Shown here: in pieces, positions 1 to 8,150 of the stretch | Numbering within the stretch: position 1 is the stretch's first letter | Layout of the letters: every line of letters starts with the position of its first letter | Assembly (NCBI GenBank): GCA_028290765.1 | Contig: JAQGJF010000325.1 | Span: 1 to 8,886, forward strand | Reading direction: 5' to 3' | DNA length: 8,886 nt | Source of the DNA: Tardiphaga sp. | GTDB lineage: Bacteria > Pseudomonadota > Alphaproteobacteria > Rhizobiales > Xanthobacteraceae | Translations under genes and position numbers: made by a program | Notes under the pieces: generated by a model | Told to the model about the DNA's origin: nothing | Database searches by the model: none | Seen by the model: only the letters and a program-made list of their open reading frames with translations

Positions 1-1
1 C

Positions 2-250
2 GCCACCGCCGTCGAGATTCCGCCGATCGAGGTGATCTCGCAGCATACCCCGAACCGCAAGACCCCGACCGGCAGCAAAGGCATGTCGGAAGGCGGCGTC
101 ATGGGCGCGACCGGCGCGCTGCCGAGCGCCGTGAACGACGCGCTGGCGCCCTTCGGGGTTGTGGCCGATCGTCAGCCGCTGAGCCCGATGTACATACGCG
201 CGCTGCTGCGTGGAAAGCAGCAACAAGAAAAGGCAAAGACAACTAAATGA
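2..250 (+). CDS. Xanthine dehydrogenase/CO dehydrogenase-family molybdopterin-binding subunit, C-terminal end (partial)
   Basis: The reading frame is open from the first bases of the window and ends at TGA 248-250, so this is the C-terminal ~82 residues of a larger protein that begins upstream. The segment GSKGMSEGGVMGA followed by a stretch with AVNDALAPFGV is typical of the end of the large, molybdopterin-cytosine-dinucleotide-binding subunit of the xanthine oxidase family (CoxL, aldehyde oxidase and isoquinoline oxidoreductase relatives). In this family a Glu in the G-x-x-E-G motif is the active-site base next to molybdenum; here it is the Glu encoded at 89-91. The end LSPMYIRALLRG is the usual family tail and is followed by a short Lys/Gln-rich extension. 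Such subunits hydroxylate a substrate with electrons passing to FAD and iron-sulfur subunits, which would be encoded outside the window. The substrate cannot be told from this fragment. The family assignment is solid; the exact enzyme is unknown. Confidence 0.85.
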   Translation, partial: ATAVEIPPIEVISQHTPNRKTPTGSKGMSEGGVMGATGALPSAVNDALAPFGVVADRQPLSPMYIRALLRGKQQQEKAKTTK

Positions 251-467
251 CGATGTGAAATCCCGGTGGCTTTCATCCGCCTCCGCATGACGGACGCGAG
301 AATGGCCGGCGATTGCATGCAAGCGGCGTCCGCAACAATTGCTGCGTGACCACGTCCACCGATGCGCACGCGGCCATGTTGTGCTATGAGAATATATAAA
401 AATGTATCGTTGAGTCCGGCCAGCTGAATAGCTGTCCGTCTCTTTCTGGCGCGGGCGTTCCGTTGTT
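251..467. other. Intergenic region with AT-rich patch and short palindromes
   Basis: No coding frame here is convincing. The stretch holds a 7-base inverted repeat, CGGACGC at 291-297 and GCGTCCG at 326-332, enclosing the perfect 10-base palindrome TTGCATGCAA (313-322). No T-run follows, so a rho-independent terminator for the upstream gene is not supported. At about 385-410 lies an AT-rich island containing TATATAAAAA, the most likely place for promoter melting upstream of the AI-2E-family gene, but I could not pair it with a good -35 box. A small dyad, CAGCT-GAAT-AGCTG, sits at 421-434. All of this is suggestive only. Confidence 0.4.
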
Positions 468-475
468 GGAGAGGA
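468..475 (+). promoter_or_regulatory. Ribosome binding site deciding a TTG start
   Basis: GGAGAGGA lies 8 bases before the TTG at 484. The earlier in-frame TTG codons at 463 and 466 have no comparable Shine-Dalgarno sequence upstream, and this purine-rich run would lie inside their coding sequence. It therefore favours TTG 484 as the start of the AI-2E-family gene. Confidence 0.5.
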
Positions 476-483
476 ACCTGGCA

Positions 484-1506
484 TTGAAGATCTCCGTCGG
501 GATCATTGCGGTGGTGGTGCTGGCCGCCGCCGCCACACAGGCGAGCACTGTGTTCGCGCCGCTCGCGCTGGCGCTCTTCATCATGGCGATCGTCTGGCCG
601 CTGCAGCAACGGCTGCAGTCGCGGCTACCAAAGCTGCTGGCGCTGGCGGTCACCATGCTCGTCACGATCGTGGTCTGCCTCGCTGTCGCCTCGCTTGCGA
701 TCTGGGGTTTTGGCCGGGTGGGACGGTCCCTCGTCGCGGATACGGCGCGTTATCAAGCGCTTTACGGCTCCGTGGTGACGTGGCTGGACGGTCACGGCGT
801 CTCGATCGCCGGTCTGTGGGCCGAACATTTCAATGTCGCGTGGTTGCTGCGCGCGACGCAGTATATCACCGGTCGCGTCAACACCACGTTCAGCTTCTGG
901 CTCATCACGCTGATCTACGTCATCCTGGGGCTTCTGGAAGTCGACGACATGCGGCGGAAGATCGAGGCGCTCGACAACCGCGAGGCGGCGCGCGTGATAC
1001 GGAACGGCACGACCGCGACCGCGGCCAGGTTCAGAAAGTATATATTGGTGAGGACGCAGATGAGTGCCGTGACCGGCCTGCTCGTCGGAGTGTTCGCGTG
1101 GATCACCGGGCTGCCATTCGCCACCGAATGGGGCGTGATCGCCTTCACGCTCAACTATATCCCCTTCATCGGCCCTTTCATCGCAACGCTGTTTCCGACG
1201 TTGCTGGCGATGACGCAGTTCGACAGCTGGCAGGCGGTGCTGGGTGTCTTTGCCTGCCTCAACATCATCCAGTTCGTGGTCGGGAGCTATGTCGAGCCGC
1301 GCGTGTCCGGCACGATGCTGTCGATTTCGCCGTTGATCGTGCTGTTCGCGATCTTCTTCTGGACTTTCCTGTGGGGTCTGTTCGGAACCTTCATCGGCGT
1401 ACCGATCACGCTTGCGATCCTCACCTTCTGCGCCGAGCATCCGTCAAGCCGCTGGCTGGCCGATTTGCTCGGCGGACCGGCTCAGACAAAGCGCGATAAA
1501 TCTTAG
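484..1506 (+). CDS. AI-2E/PerM (YhhT/TqsA-like) family membrane transporter
   Basis: A 340-residue polytopic inner-membrane protein if started at TTG 484 (347 if at TTG 463); the frame is closed upstream by a stop at 397-399 and contains no ATG before the hydrophobic start. The N-terminus has two hydrophobic helices (about residues 5-40), then a third (about 52-75), a soluble stretch of about 60 residues, and a C-terminal block of helices. Signature elements of the family are visible: NYIPFIGPFIA at about 224-234, VEPR at about 270-273 followed by the S-x-SPL segment, and a helix with WGLFGTFIGVP near the end. Members range from the quorum-signal exporter TqsA to sodium/proton antiporter-like and permease-like proteins, so the substrate cannot be assigned. 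The length is normal for the family. A 131-base gap separates it from the efflux operon, so co-transcription is uncertain. The family call is firm; the start is less certain. Confidence 0.88.
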   Translation: MKISVGIIAVVVLAAAATQASTVFAPLALALFIMAIVWPLQQRLQSRLPKLLALAVTMLVTIVVCLAVASLAIWGFGRVGRSLVADTARYQALYGSVVTWLDGHGVSIAGLWAEHFNVAWLLRATQYITGRVNTTFSFWLITLIYVILGLLEVDDMRRKIEALDNREAARVIRNGTTATAARFRKYILVRTQMSAVTGLLVGVFAWITGLPFATEWGVIAFTLNYIPFIGPFIATLFPTLLAMTQFDSWQAVLGVFACLNIIQFVVGSYVEPRVSGTMLSISPLIVLFAIFFWTFLWGLFGTFIGVPITLAILTFCAEHPSSRWLADLLGGPAQTKRDKS

Positions 1507-1588
1507 CTTTTCGCCTCGGCCCACGTTGCCGCATTCGACCTTCCAAACCAGTCAACGCGTCGTGATGGTCGACCGGACTGACGGACCT

Positions 1589-1619
1589 GGCCGAAATGTG
1601 TTAGGTTCCATTTCCGGCC
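1589..1619. promoter_or_regulatory. Imperfect dyad/hairpin upstream of efflux operon
   Basis: GGCCGAAATG (1589-1598) is repeated in inverted form as CATTTCCGGCC (1609-1619), ten paired bases with one bulged C, around a 10-base loop. It ends five bases before the Shine-Dalgarno GAGGAG (1625-1630) of the adaptor gene. It could be an operator for a repressor such as a TetR- or MarR-type protein, or an RNA hairpin in the leader. There is no T-run after it, so it does not look like a terminator. No regulator gene is in the window to pair with it. Confidence 0.5.
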
Positions 1620-1637
1620 GCGGTGAGGAGTGCGTAG

Positions 1638-2876
1638 ATGCACCTTGCAGATATGCCGATCAACCTGTTAGCGGCGGGCGCCCTGGTGTTCGGCCTGACC
1701 GCCACAGCTCGGGCACAGGCCCCTGCAGCTGGCCCGCCGGCGGTTGGGATCGTCGAGGCGACCACACGACCGATCACCGAAACCAGCGAATTTCTCGGAC
1801 GGGTCGAGGCGGTTAACCGGGTCAACGTCGTCGCCCGCGTCACCGCATTTCTGGAAAAGCGGCTGTTCAACGAGGGCGGCGAGGTCAAGACGGGAGACGA
1901 ACTCTATCGTCTCGAGCGCGGTCCGTTCGAGGCCGATCTCGCGGCGAAACAAGCGCAGGTCGCGCAGTTGCAGGCGACGCTGGAAAACGCCAAATTGACC
2001 ACTGAACGGGCGCGGATCCTGCTCAGTGGGCCTGCCGGTCAGCAATCGACCTATGACGCCGCGCTCGCCAACCAGCGCAGCCTGGAGGCGCAGGTGCAGG
2101 CCGCCCAGGCCCAGGTGCAGGCTTCCCAGATCAACCTCGATTACACGATTATCCGCTCACCCATCGACGGCAAGATCGGCCGCACCGCGGTGACCGAGGG
2201 CAACGTCGTCAGCCCGGCATCGGGCGTGCTGACGACCATCGTCAGCCAGGATCCGATGTATGTCATATTTCCGGTCTCGGTGCGGCGGGGACTGGAATTG
2301 CGCGATCGCTATGCGGCTCGCGGCGGCCTCAATGCAGTGGTGATCAGGCTGCGCCTGCCGGACGGCCGCGCTTACGGCTTGACCGGCAAAGTGGACTTTG
2401 TCGACAACACCATCGTGCAGAACACCGATACTTTCACGGTTCGCGGCGGCATCCCCAACCCCACGCTGCATGATGGTTCGTCCACCACAGACGATCCGGT
2501 GCATGAATTGACCGACGGGGAATTCGTGACCGTGCTGGTGGAAGGCGTGCAGCCGGTCGAGGTGCTGGCGATCCCGCGCGCCGCCGTGCTGTCCGACCAG
2601 CAGGGTGACTATGTCTTTGTGGTCGGCCCCGACAACAAGGCCGAGCAGCGCCGGATCCAGCTGGGCCAGTCGACCCCGACCATCGCCGCGGTCATCAGCG
2701 GGCTGAAGCCAGGCGACAAGGTAATCGTCGAGGGCCTGCAGCGGGTGCGGCCCGGCCAACCGGTTTCGCCCGGTCCGGCAAGCCCGCTGATCCAGTCCAG
2801 CCTGAAGGCCGACGCCAACAGCGGCCCCACCCAGACGGACGGCGGCGGGGCGAAACCGGTGGGCAACAGCAAATGA
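1638..2876 (+). CDS. RND efflux periplasmic adaptor subunit (membrane fusion protein)
   Basis: This 412-residue protein bridges an RND transporter and an outer-membrane channel. ATG 1638 is preceded by GAGGAG seven bases upstream. Residues 1-26 form a signal peptide ending ARA|QA. There is no lipobox cysteine, so unlike E. coli AcrA it is probably not a lipoprotein. The first lipoyl half-motif is at about 70-93 ([20 protein letters not shown]). A Gln/Ala-rich coiled-coil hairpin spans about 95-165, and the second lipoyl half is at 172-193 ([20 protein letters not shown]). A beta-barrel domain follows at about 200-300, then a membrane-proximal domain at about 305-375 containing [19 protein letters not shown]. 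The last ~35 residues are Gly/Ser/Pro-rich and probably disordered. Residues about 276-290 form an Asp/Thr-rich loop in the barrel that looks longer than in AcrA/MexA. The stop overlaps the transporter start by four bases. Related to the AcrA/MexE/BepF group; substrate unknown. Confidence 0.95.
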   Translation: MHLADMPINLLAAGALVFGLTATARAQAPAAGPPAVGIVEATTRPITETSEFLGRVEAVNRVNVVARVTAFLEKRLFNEGGEVKTGDELYRLERGPFEADLAAKQAQVAQLQATLENAKLTTERARILLSGPAGQQSTYDAALANQRSLEAQVQAAQAQVQASQINLDYTIIRSPIDGKIGRTAVTEGNVVSPASGVLTTIVSQDPMYVIFPVSVRRGLELRDRYAARGGLNAVVIRLRLPDGRAYGLTGKVDFVDNTIVQNTDTFTVRGGIPNPTLHDGSSTTDDPVHELTDGEFVTVLVEGVQPVEVLAIPRAAVLSDQQGDYVFVVGPDNKAEQRRIQLGQSTPTIAAVISGLKPGDKVIVEGLQRVRPGQPVSPGPASPLIQSSLKADANSGPTQTDGGGAKPVGNSK

Positions 2877-5800
2877 TTTCCGCCGTCTTCGTCGACCGTC
2901 CCCGGCTTGCGATCGTGATTGCGTTCGTCATCACCATCGCCGGCGCGCTGGCGCTGCTGCAGATTCCGGTAGCGCAATTTCCCGACATCGTGCCGCCGCA
3001 GGTGACCGTCTCCGGCGTGTTCCCCGGCGCGTCCGCCGAGGTGGTCGAGACCAGCGTCGCCCAGCCGCTCGAGGCGCAGGTGGTCGGGGTCGACCGCTCG
3101 CTGTACATGAAGTCGACCAGCGGCAATGACGGCAGCTACACGCTCACGGTTTCGTTCGCGCTCGGCAGCAATCCCGACATCAATACGGTCAATGTCAACA
3201 ACCGCGTCCAGAGCGCGCTGTCGCAATTGCCCACCGAAGTGCAGCAGCAGGGCCTGACGGTGCAGAAGAAATCCTCGGCGATCCTGCAGTTCATCGTGCT
3301 CTACAGCGCCAACGGCGCACAGGATCCGCTGTTCATCACCAACTACGCCATCATCAACGTGCTCGACGCGATTTCGCGCACCCCCGGAGTGGGCCAGGCC
3401 AGCCTGTTCGCGAAGATGAACTACTCGATGCGGATCTGGTTCGATACGCAGCGGCTCACCAGCCTCAATCTGGCCCCTTCCGATGTGATCGCCGCCATCC
3501 GCGCCCAAAGCGTGCAGGCGCCGGTCGGCCGGATCGGCGCGCGGCCGATCAGCGACCAGCAGCAGTTCCAGTTCAACGTGCAGACCCAGGGCAGACTGAG
3601 CACCCCGGAGCAGTTCGGCAACATCGTGCTGCGGGCCAACCCGGACGGCTCGATGCTGCGGATCAGCGATGTCGCCCGGGTCGAGATCGGCGCGCAGAAT
3701 CTCGACAGCGAGTCGCGGATCGACGGCCGCGCCGGCGTGCCGATCGGCATCTATCTTGCGCCCGGCGCCAATGCCGTGACGACGGCGAAGGCGGTGCAGG
3801 CAACGCTGCAGACGCTGTCGGGACGGTTTCCGGAGGGCCTGACCTATCTGGTGCAATATGATTCCACCACCTTTGTGAACGACACCATCACAGAGGTGCT
3901 GAAAACGCTCGGCGAAGCCTTCGTCCTCGTCGTGATCGTGGTGTTTCTGTTTCTCGGCAATTTGCGCGCCACCGTGATCCCGGCGATCGCCGTTCCGGTC
4001 AGCCTGATCGGCGCCTTCGCCGTGCTGCTGGTGCTCGGCTATTCGGCCAACACGGTGTCGCTGCTGGCGATGGTGCTGGCCATCGGCATCGTGGTCGACG
4101 ATGCCATCGTCGTGGTCGAAAACGTCGAGCGCGTGATGGAGGAGGAGCCGGATCTGTCGCCGGCCGACGCCACCAAGAAGGCGATGACGCAGATCACCGC
4201 GCCGATCATTGCGATCACGCTGGTGCTGCTGTCGGTGTTCGTGCCGATCGCCTTCATTCCGGGCATTTCCGGTACGCTGTTTCGCCAGTTCGCGGTGACG
4301 ATCAGCGCGGCGATGGTGATCTCGGCGTTGAATGCGCTGACCCTGTCCCCGGCCCTGTGCGCGGTGTTCCTGCGTCACACCGGGCCGCGGCACGGCATCA
4401 TGGGGCGGGTGCTCGGCGGCATCGATTGGGTTCGCGACCGCTACGTCAGCATTGTGCACCGGCTGGTGCGCATGGCGGCGCTGTCGCTGGTACTGGTGCT
4501 GGTGTTCGCGGGCGGCATCTTCGGGATATCGCTGTTGACGCCGACCGGATTCCTCCCGGAAGAAGATCAAGGTGCGTTCTTCATCGCGGTGCAATTGCCG
4601 GATGGCGCCTCGGTGTCGCGCACCAGTGCGGTGACCAAACAGGTCGAAGACCTGCTGAAGCAGATGCCGGCCGTCGAGCATACGCTCTCCATCGTCGGCT
4701 TTTCGCTGCTCGACGGAGCCTCCGAACCGAACAATGCCTTCATGGTGGCGCGGCTGAAGCCGTTCGCGGACCGCAAGGCGGCGTCGGATTCGGCGCAGGC
4801 GCAGATCGCCCGCATTTTCGGCGCCGCCTCGCAGATCCGGCAGGCCAATGTGCTGCCGTTCAATCTGCCGCCGATCATCGGACTCTCGACCAGCGGCGGC
4901 TTCGAGTACCAGCTCGAGGCCTTGGAGGGACAGGACCCGGCCGCGATGGGCAGCGTCGCCGCCGGGCTGATCGGCGCCGCCAACCAGGACAAGCGGCTCG
5001 CGCGCGTATTCACGACGTTTACGGCGACCAATCCGTCGATCTATCTCGACATCGACCGCGCCAAGGCGCAGGCGCTCGGCCTCAACACCAGCGACATCTT
5101 CACCGCGCTGCAGGCGACGCTCGGCGGCATCTACGTCAACAACTTCAATCTTTACGGCCGCACCTGGCAGGTCAACGTTCAGGGTGAGGCATCCGATCGC
5201 GGCGACATCCCGGACATCTGGCGAATTTACGTCCGCAACAGCGCCGGTCAGATGGTGCCGATCCGTTCCGTCGCCGGCATCAAGATCGTCACCGGACCCC
5301 AGGTGATCACCCGCTACAACAACTACCGCTCGGTGACGGTGAACGGCAGCCCGGCGCCGGGCGTCTCTTCAGGCACGGCGCTGGCCGCCATGACCGAGGT
5401 TTCCAAGGCGACCCTGCCGGCGGGCTATAGTTTCGATTGGACCGGCACCGCCTATCAGGAGCAGCAGGCGTCGGGTCAGACCGGCATCATTCTCGCGCTC
5501 GCCGTGCTGTTCGCCTATCTGTTTCTGGTCGGGCTGTATGAAAGCTGGACCATCCCGATACCGGTGCTGTTGTCGGTCGTGGCCGGCGTGCTGGGCTCCT
5601 ATCTCGGCATCAAGCTCGCCGGGCTGACCCTCGATCTGTATGGCCAGATCGGGCTCGTGGTGCTGATCGCGCTGGCCGCCAAGAACGGCATCCTGATCGT
5701 CGAGTTCGCCAAGGAGCAGCGCGAAAACGGCGTCGCGGTCGAGGACGCGGCGATACTCGGGGCCGGGATGCGGTTCCGCGCGGTGATGATGACCTCGATC

Positions 5801-6031
5801 GCCTTCATCCTCGGTCTGCTGCCGCTGGTCGTCGCCACCGGCGCCGCCGAGATCAGCCGCAGGGCGGTCGGCACCGCCGTGTTCGGCGGCATGCTCGCCG
5901 CAAGCTCGATCGGAATCTTCCTGGTGCCGATGCTTTACGTGACGTTCCAGCGGTTGCGCGAGCGTGTGAAACGACGCCTCGGTCAGGATACAGGGCACAG
6001 CCCGACCGGTCCGCCGGCGACGAGTCCCTGA
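2873..6031 (+). CDS. HAE1-type RND multidrug efflux transporter, inner-membrane subunit
   Basis: At 1052 residues it matches the usual length (AcrB is 1049). The start ATG lies in an ATGA overlap with the adaptor stop and has no clear Shine-Dalgarno of its own, which suggests translational coupling. Typical HAE1 elements occur in order: a first membrane helix at about 10-30, [12 protein letters not shown] at 33-44, [10 protein letters not shown] at 50-59, and the first periplasmic loop to about 340. The membrane block containing [18 protein letters not shown] follows, then the second periplasmic loop (about 560-865) with [10 protein letters not shown] at its end, and the last helices to about 1035. 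The proton-relay residues are all present by position against AcrB: D409, D410, K937, R967 and T974 (AcrB D407, D408, K940, R971, T978). It should therefore be an active proton/drug antiporter that forms a trimer with the adaptor. No outer-membrane channel gene follows; a convergent gene begins 7 bases later. Substrates cannot be predicted. Confidence 0.96.
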   Translation: MISAVFVDRPRLAIVIAFVITIAGALALLQIPVAQFPDIVPPQVTVSGVFPGASAEVVETSVAQPLEAQVVGVDRSLYMKSTSGNDGSYTLTVSFALGSNPDINTVNVNNRVQSALSQLPTEVQQQGLTVQKKSSAILQFIVLYSANGAQDPLFITNYAIINVLDAISRTPGVGQASLFAKMNYSMRIWFDTQRLTSLNLAPSDVIAAIRAQSVQAPVGRIGARPISDQQQFQFNVQTQGRLSTPEQFGNIVLRANPDGSMLRISDVARVEIGAQNLDSESRIDGRAGVPIGIYLAPGANAVTTAKAVQATLQTLSGRFPEGLTYLVQYDSTTFVNDTITEVLKTLGEAFVLVVIVVFLFLGNLRATVIPAIAVPVSLIGAFAVLLVLGYSANTVSLLAMVLAIGIVVDDAIVVVENVERVMEEEPDLSPADATKKAMTQITAPIIAITLVLLSVFVPIAFIPGISGTLFRQFAVTISAAMVISALNALTLSPALCAVFLRHTGPRHGIMGRVLGGIDWVRDRYVSIVHRLVRMAALSLVLVLVFAGGIFGISLLTPTGFLPEEDQGAFFIAVQLPDGASVSRTSAVTKQVEDLLKQMPAVEHTLSIVGFSLLDGASEPNNAFMVARLKPFADRKAASDSAQAQIARIFGAASQIRQANVLPFNLPPIIGLSTSGGFEYQLEALEGQDPAAMGSVAAGLIGAANQDKRLARVFTTFTATNPSIYLDIDRAKAQALGLNTSDIFTALQATLGGIYVNNFNLYGRTWQVNVQGEASDRGDIPDIWRIYVRNSAGQMVPIRSVAGIKIVTGPQVITRYNNYRSVTVNGSPAPGVSSGTALAAMTEVSKATLPAGYSFDWTGTAYQEQQASGQTGIILALAVLFAYLFLVGLYESWTIPIPVLLSVVAGVLGSYLGIKLAGLTLDLYGQIGLVVLIALAAKNGILIVEFAKEQRENGVAVEDAAILGAGMRFRAVMMTSIAFILGLLPLVVATGAAEISRRAVGTAVFGGMLAASSIGIFLVPMLYVTFQRLRERVKRRLGQDTGHSPTGPPATSP

Positions 6032-6038
6032 GCCCCGA

Positions 6039-7877
6039 TCATGGTTCAATCATCATGCGACATTCGGCTTCCGCCAGCTCGACGCGCTCGGGCGGAAGCA
6101 GACCGAGCCCACCTTCCGCGCCGATGGCGAGAGTGTGAATATAAAAATACGCAGCAGCGTTGCTGGCCGGGCCCATCACCGGAGACGGGGCGGAGATGAT
6201 TTTCAGCGCGCCGCACGCGCCGATCCAATCGATGTGGCGATGGCCGTGCATCAGGACGACGCGAGTGGCGAAAGGCGCGAGCTTGCGAACGAACCAGCTG
6301 CCGTTGATGAGCGCGGTACCGATCCGCTCGGCAAAGGTCGTGACCGGCATGGGATATTCCACCAAATGATGGTGCAGCGCGACGATCCATCCCGCCTTTG
6401 GAAAATGGCCGATCGCGGCGGAAAGACGGCGCGCCTGCTCGACCGGGACCAGTCCAAGCGCATTGGTGAAAGAGAAATGCGTTTCGGCATTGGAGTTGAG
6501 GATGGCGACGCCCAGGCCGTCTTCCTGATCGGGCGGCAGGACCATCGGAAACTGATCGTCGAATAGTCCGCCGAGCGCGGCGGCATGGCGCAGGCCGCCG
6601 TGTTCCATGAAGGCCACGATCCGCGGGCGATGCGGCGCGAGTACCTCGTTGAGCGTGGCTATGAGTTTCCCGGAGTCGTCGACGACGCGCACGCGATCGC
6701 CCTGCACGGCCGCGATCGCCGACAACGTCCGCATTTGCCGCAGCCGCTTGGCTGGGCTGAACGGCAGATCCAGCCGGGCTGGATTGGCGCGGTCCACGAT
6801 ATTCACGTCGTGATTTCCCGGCAGCACGATCATGCGCGCGGCCAGATCGGGATGCCGCGATATCGCGTCGAAAAACTCGGCCCACTCCGTCGCGCGGCCG
6901 GCGTCGGTCATGTCGCCGGTGACCAGCACGACGTCCAGCGGACGGGCGGCATGGATGGCTGCGAGACGTTGCAGGATCCGGTCGAGACGCTCATTGCCGC
7001 GTGGACCGCCACGTCCGCTTTCGATGCGAAAACCATATCGCTCGCCGACCACGTGAAGGTCCGACAGATGCACGACGCGCCATATGCGGGCGCCGGACGA
7101 TGCATCACCGAAGGCGGGCAGATCGATCGGCTGGTCCATGCTGGCATCCGCAAAGCCCCAGACGAGCGACGCGACCGCGAGATAGCCGGACACCAGCACA
7201 ACGGCATTGGCAAGCGTCGGCACGATCAGGCGATGCGACGAAGCGAGGTCGTTCAGGCTGCCGGTCCAGCGTGAGGCAGGCCAGGCGAGAATGGCGATCG
7301 ATGCCGCGCAGGCGCAGAGCACGACACCGGCGGCGATCGAGTTTGCGGCACGCAGCCGCGCCCGCCTGGCGGCGGTTTGGTTCTTGCCGAACATCCGCTC
7401 CGCCAGGTGACGTAGCGCTTCGCGGCCGAACGCGTAGCCGGGCTGAACGGCGAGCGCGTTGAGCGACCAGAAATTGGTCTCGGCGATCCGAAACAGCGGC
7501 CGCCATCCGACCCATCCCAGCGCCATGATCGCGACCAGCACCACGGCGGCACCAATTTCCGTCAGCGCCACCAAATGTTGCGACAAGGTCGAGAACCAGG
7601 CCGATGCCAAAAGCGGCGCAAGACCCAGCAGCACCGCCGGCAGCAGCAGCGAGACGGTCCAGGCGAACAGCAGTTTCGGCAGGCTGATCTCGACCAACAG
7701 GCTTCCGGCGATGGCGAGCAGCGACCGTTGTCCGGGACTCGCGGCATCATCCTCGACATCGCCGTCGCGCGGATCGACGATCCTGCCGCTTCGACCGCCT
7801 GCTGAGTCACGCTCCACATTCGACTTGGTCATGATCGAAGCCCGCGTCCTGGATGCAGCACGGAACCGCCGCATCAT
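6039..7877 (-). CDS. Membrane-anchored metallophosphoesterase
   Basis: A 612-residue protein in two halves. Residues 1-50 are polar and probably disordered. Four likely membrane helices follow at about 68-93, 104-125, 180-200 and 218-240. From about 265 onward is a calcineurin-like phosphoesterase domain with the full metal-ligand set: LSDLH (D273, H275), GD (D322), GNHD (N355, H356), HHH at 502-504 and GHRH (H546, H548). This pattern resembles the class III cyclic-nucleotide phosphodiesterase/UDP-diacylglucosamine hydrolase-like group, but the substrate (nucleotide, lipid pyrophosphate or other phosphoester) cannot be assigned. With four helices and a cytoplasmic N-terminus the catalytic domain would face the cytoplasm; this is inference. 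The start is ATG 7877 or the adjacent ATG 7874; GCGAGG on the coding strand lies 4 and 7 bases before them. The Met codon at 7832 lacks a well-placed site. It is convergent with the efflux operon, seven bases apart, with no terminator visible between. Confidence 0.85.
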   Translation of the reverse strand: MMRRFRAASRTRASIMTKSNVERDSAGGRSGRIVDPRDGDVEDDAASPGQRSLLAIAGSLLVEISLPKLLFAWTVSLLLPAVLLGLAPLLASAWFSTLSQHLVALTEIGAAVVLVAIMALGWVGWRPLFRIAETNFWSLNALAVQPGYAFGREALRHLAERMFGKNQTAARRARLRAANSIAAGVVLCACAASIAILAWPASRWTGSLNDLASSHRLIVPTLANAVVLVSGYLAVASLVWGFADASMDQPIDLPAFGDASSGARIWRVVHLSDLHVVGERYGFRIESGRGGPRGNERLDRILQRLAAIHAARPLDVVLVTGDMTDAGRATEWAEFFDAISRHPDLAARMIVLPGNHDVNIVDRANPARLDLPFSPAKRLRQMRTLSAIAAVQGDRVRVVDDSGKLIATLNEVLAPHRPRIVAFMEHGGLRHAAALGGLFDDQFPMVLPPDQEDGLGVAILNSNAETHFSFTNALGLVPVEQARRLSAAIGHFPKAGWIVALHHHLVEYPMPVTTFAERIGTALINGSWFVRKLAPFATRVVLMHGHRHIDWIGACGALKIISAPSPVMGPASNAAAYFYIHTLAIGAEGGLGLLPPERVELAEAECRMMIEP

Positions 7878-7885
7878 AGAACCTC

Positions 7886-7903
7886 GCTGTGTGAACGCAC
7901 AGC
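7886..7903. promoter_or_regulatory. 18-base dyad at the metallophosphoesterase ribosome binding site
   Basis: GCTGTG-TGAACG-CACAGC has six-base arms plus one further inner G-C pair. On the minus strand its end overlaps the GCGAGG Shine-Dalgarno of the metallophosphoesterase. It could be an operator or an mRNA hairpin affecting translation. The dyad is short enough to arise by chance in GC-rich DNA, so confidence is low. Confidence 0.3.
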
Positions 7904-8005
7904 CGCTTCGACGCGCGACATACTTCGCGCCCGGCGTTGTCGCGATTTATCACAAATTTTTGTCTCGAAACCTACTCGCCACAAACCTTTCTGTCGGTTG
8001 CACGG

Positions 8006-8034
8006 TTGACTAGACATACACCTGAGCTTTTACT
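8006..8034 (+). promoter_or_regulatory. Candidate sigma-70-like promoter for glutaminase
   Basis: TTGACT (8006-8011) matches five of six bases of the -35 consensus. After a 17-base spacer comes TTTACT (8029-8034), a weak -10 box with three of six matches. It is about 120 bases before the glutaminase ATG, which would leave a leader containing the 8088-8101 dyad. Only the -35 half is persuasive. Confidence 0.3.
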
Positions 8035-8087
8035 GCCGCACCAAATAAAAAGAGCTGAGGCGGTCAGCGTAGATCGTTTATCGGCGT

Positions 8088-8101
8088 GTAACGCGTGTTA
8101 C
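8088..8101. repeat. Inverted repeat in glutaminase leader
   Basis: GTAAC-GCGT-GTTAC is a perfect five-base dyad with a four-base centre, lying 55 bases before the glutaminase ATG and downstream of the candidate promoter. It could be an operator half-site pair or a small leader hairpin. It is too short to be sure. Confidence 0.3.
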
Positions 8102-8145
8102 CGAATGGCTCGCCGATCCGGGAGCGGGACTGTTGCGAGCCTGAT

Positions 8146-8150
8146 GGAGG
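8146..8150 (+). promoter_or_regulatory. Ribosome binding site of glutaminase
   Basis: GGAGG, followed by GG, lies six bases before ATG 8157 and fixes the start of the glutaminase frame, which is open to the window edge. Confidence 0.75.

Noticed and set aside
625..1440. 271-residue minus-strand frame opposite the AI-2E-family gene
   Set aside because: Low-complexity Arg/Asp/His composition and complete overlap with a clear membrane protein; antisense shadow.
2609..4681. 690-residue open frame on the minus strand opposite the adaptor and RND transporter
   Set aside because: It is rich in His, Arg, Asp and Gln with no domain pattern, as expected for the antisense shadow of a GC-rich gene. The plus-strand frames have clear families.
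4357..5187. 276-residue plus-strand frame inside the RND transporter
   Set aside because: Out-of-frame Arg/Gly/Ala-rich translation inside a gene with conserved motifs.
5369..6049. 226-residue minus-strand frame opposite the end of the RND transporter
   Set aside because: Shadow composition and overlap with both convergent genes; no recognisable motif.
6086..6108. GCTCGG/CCGAGC inverted repeat near the end of the metallophosphoesterase as a possible terminator
   Set aside because: It lies inside coding sequence, has an 11-base loop and no T-run on either strand.
6585..7274. 229-residue plus-strand frame opposite the metallophosphoesterase
   Set aside because: Antisense to a domain with intact metal-binding motifs; no family resemblance.
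7886..7903. CRP/FNR-type site
   Set aside because: TGTG and CACA are separated by six bases; the CRP consensus needs eight between these tetramers.
7459..8013. 184-residue plus-strand frame reaching into the divergent region
   Set aside because: Mostly antisense to the N-terminal half of the metallophosphoesterase; Ser/Arg-rich, no motif, no good ribosome binding site.
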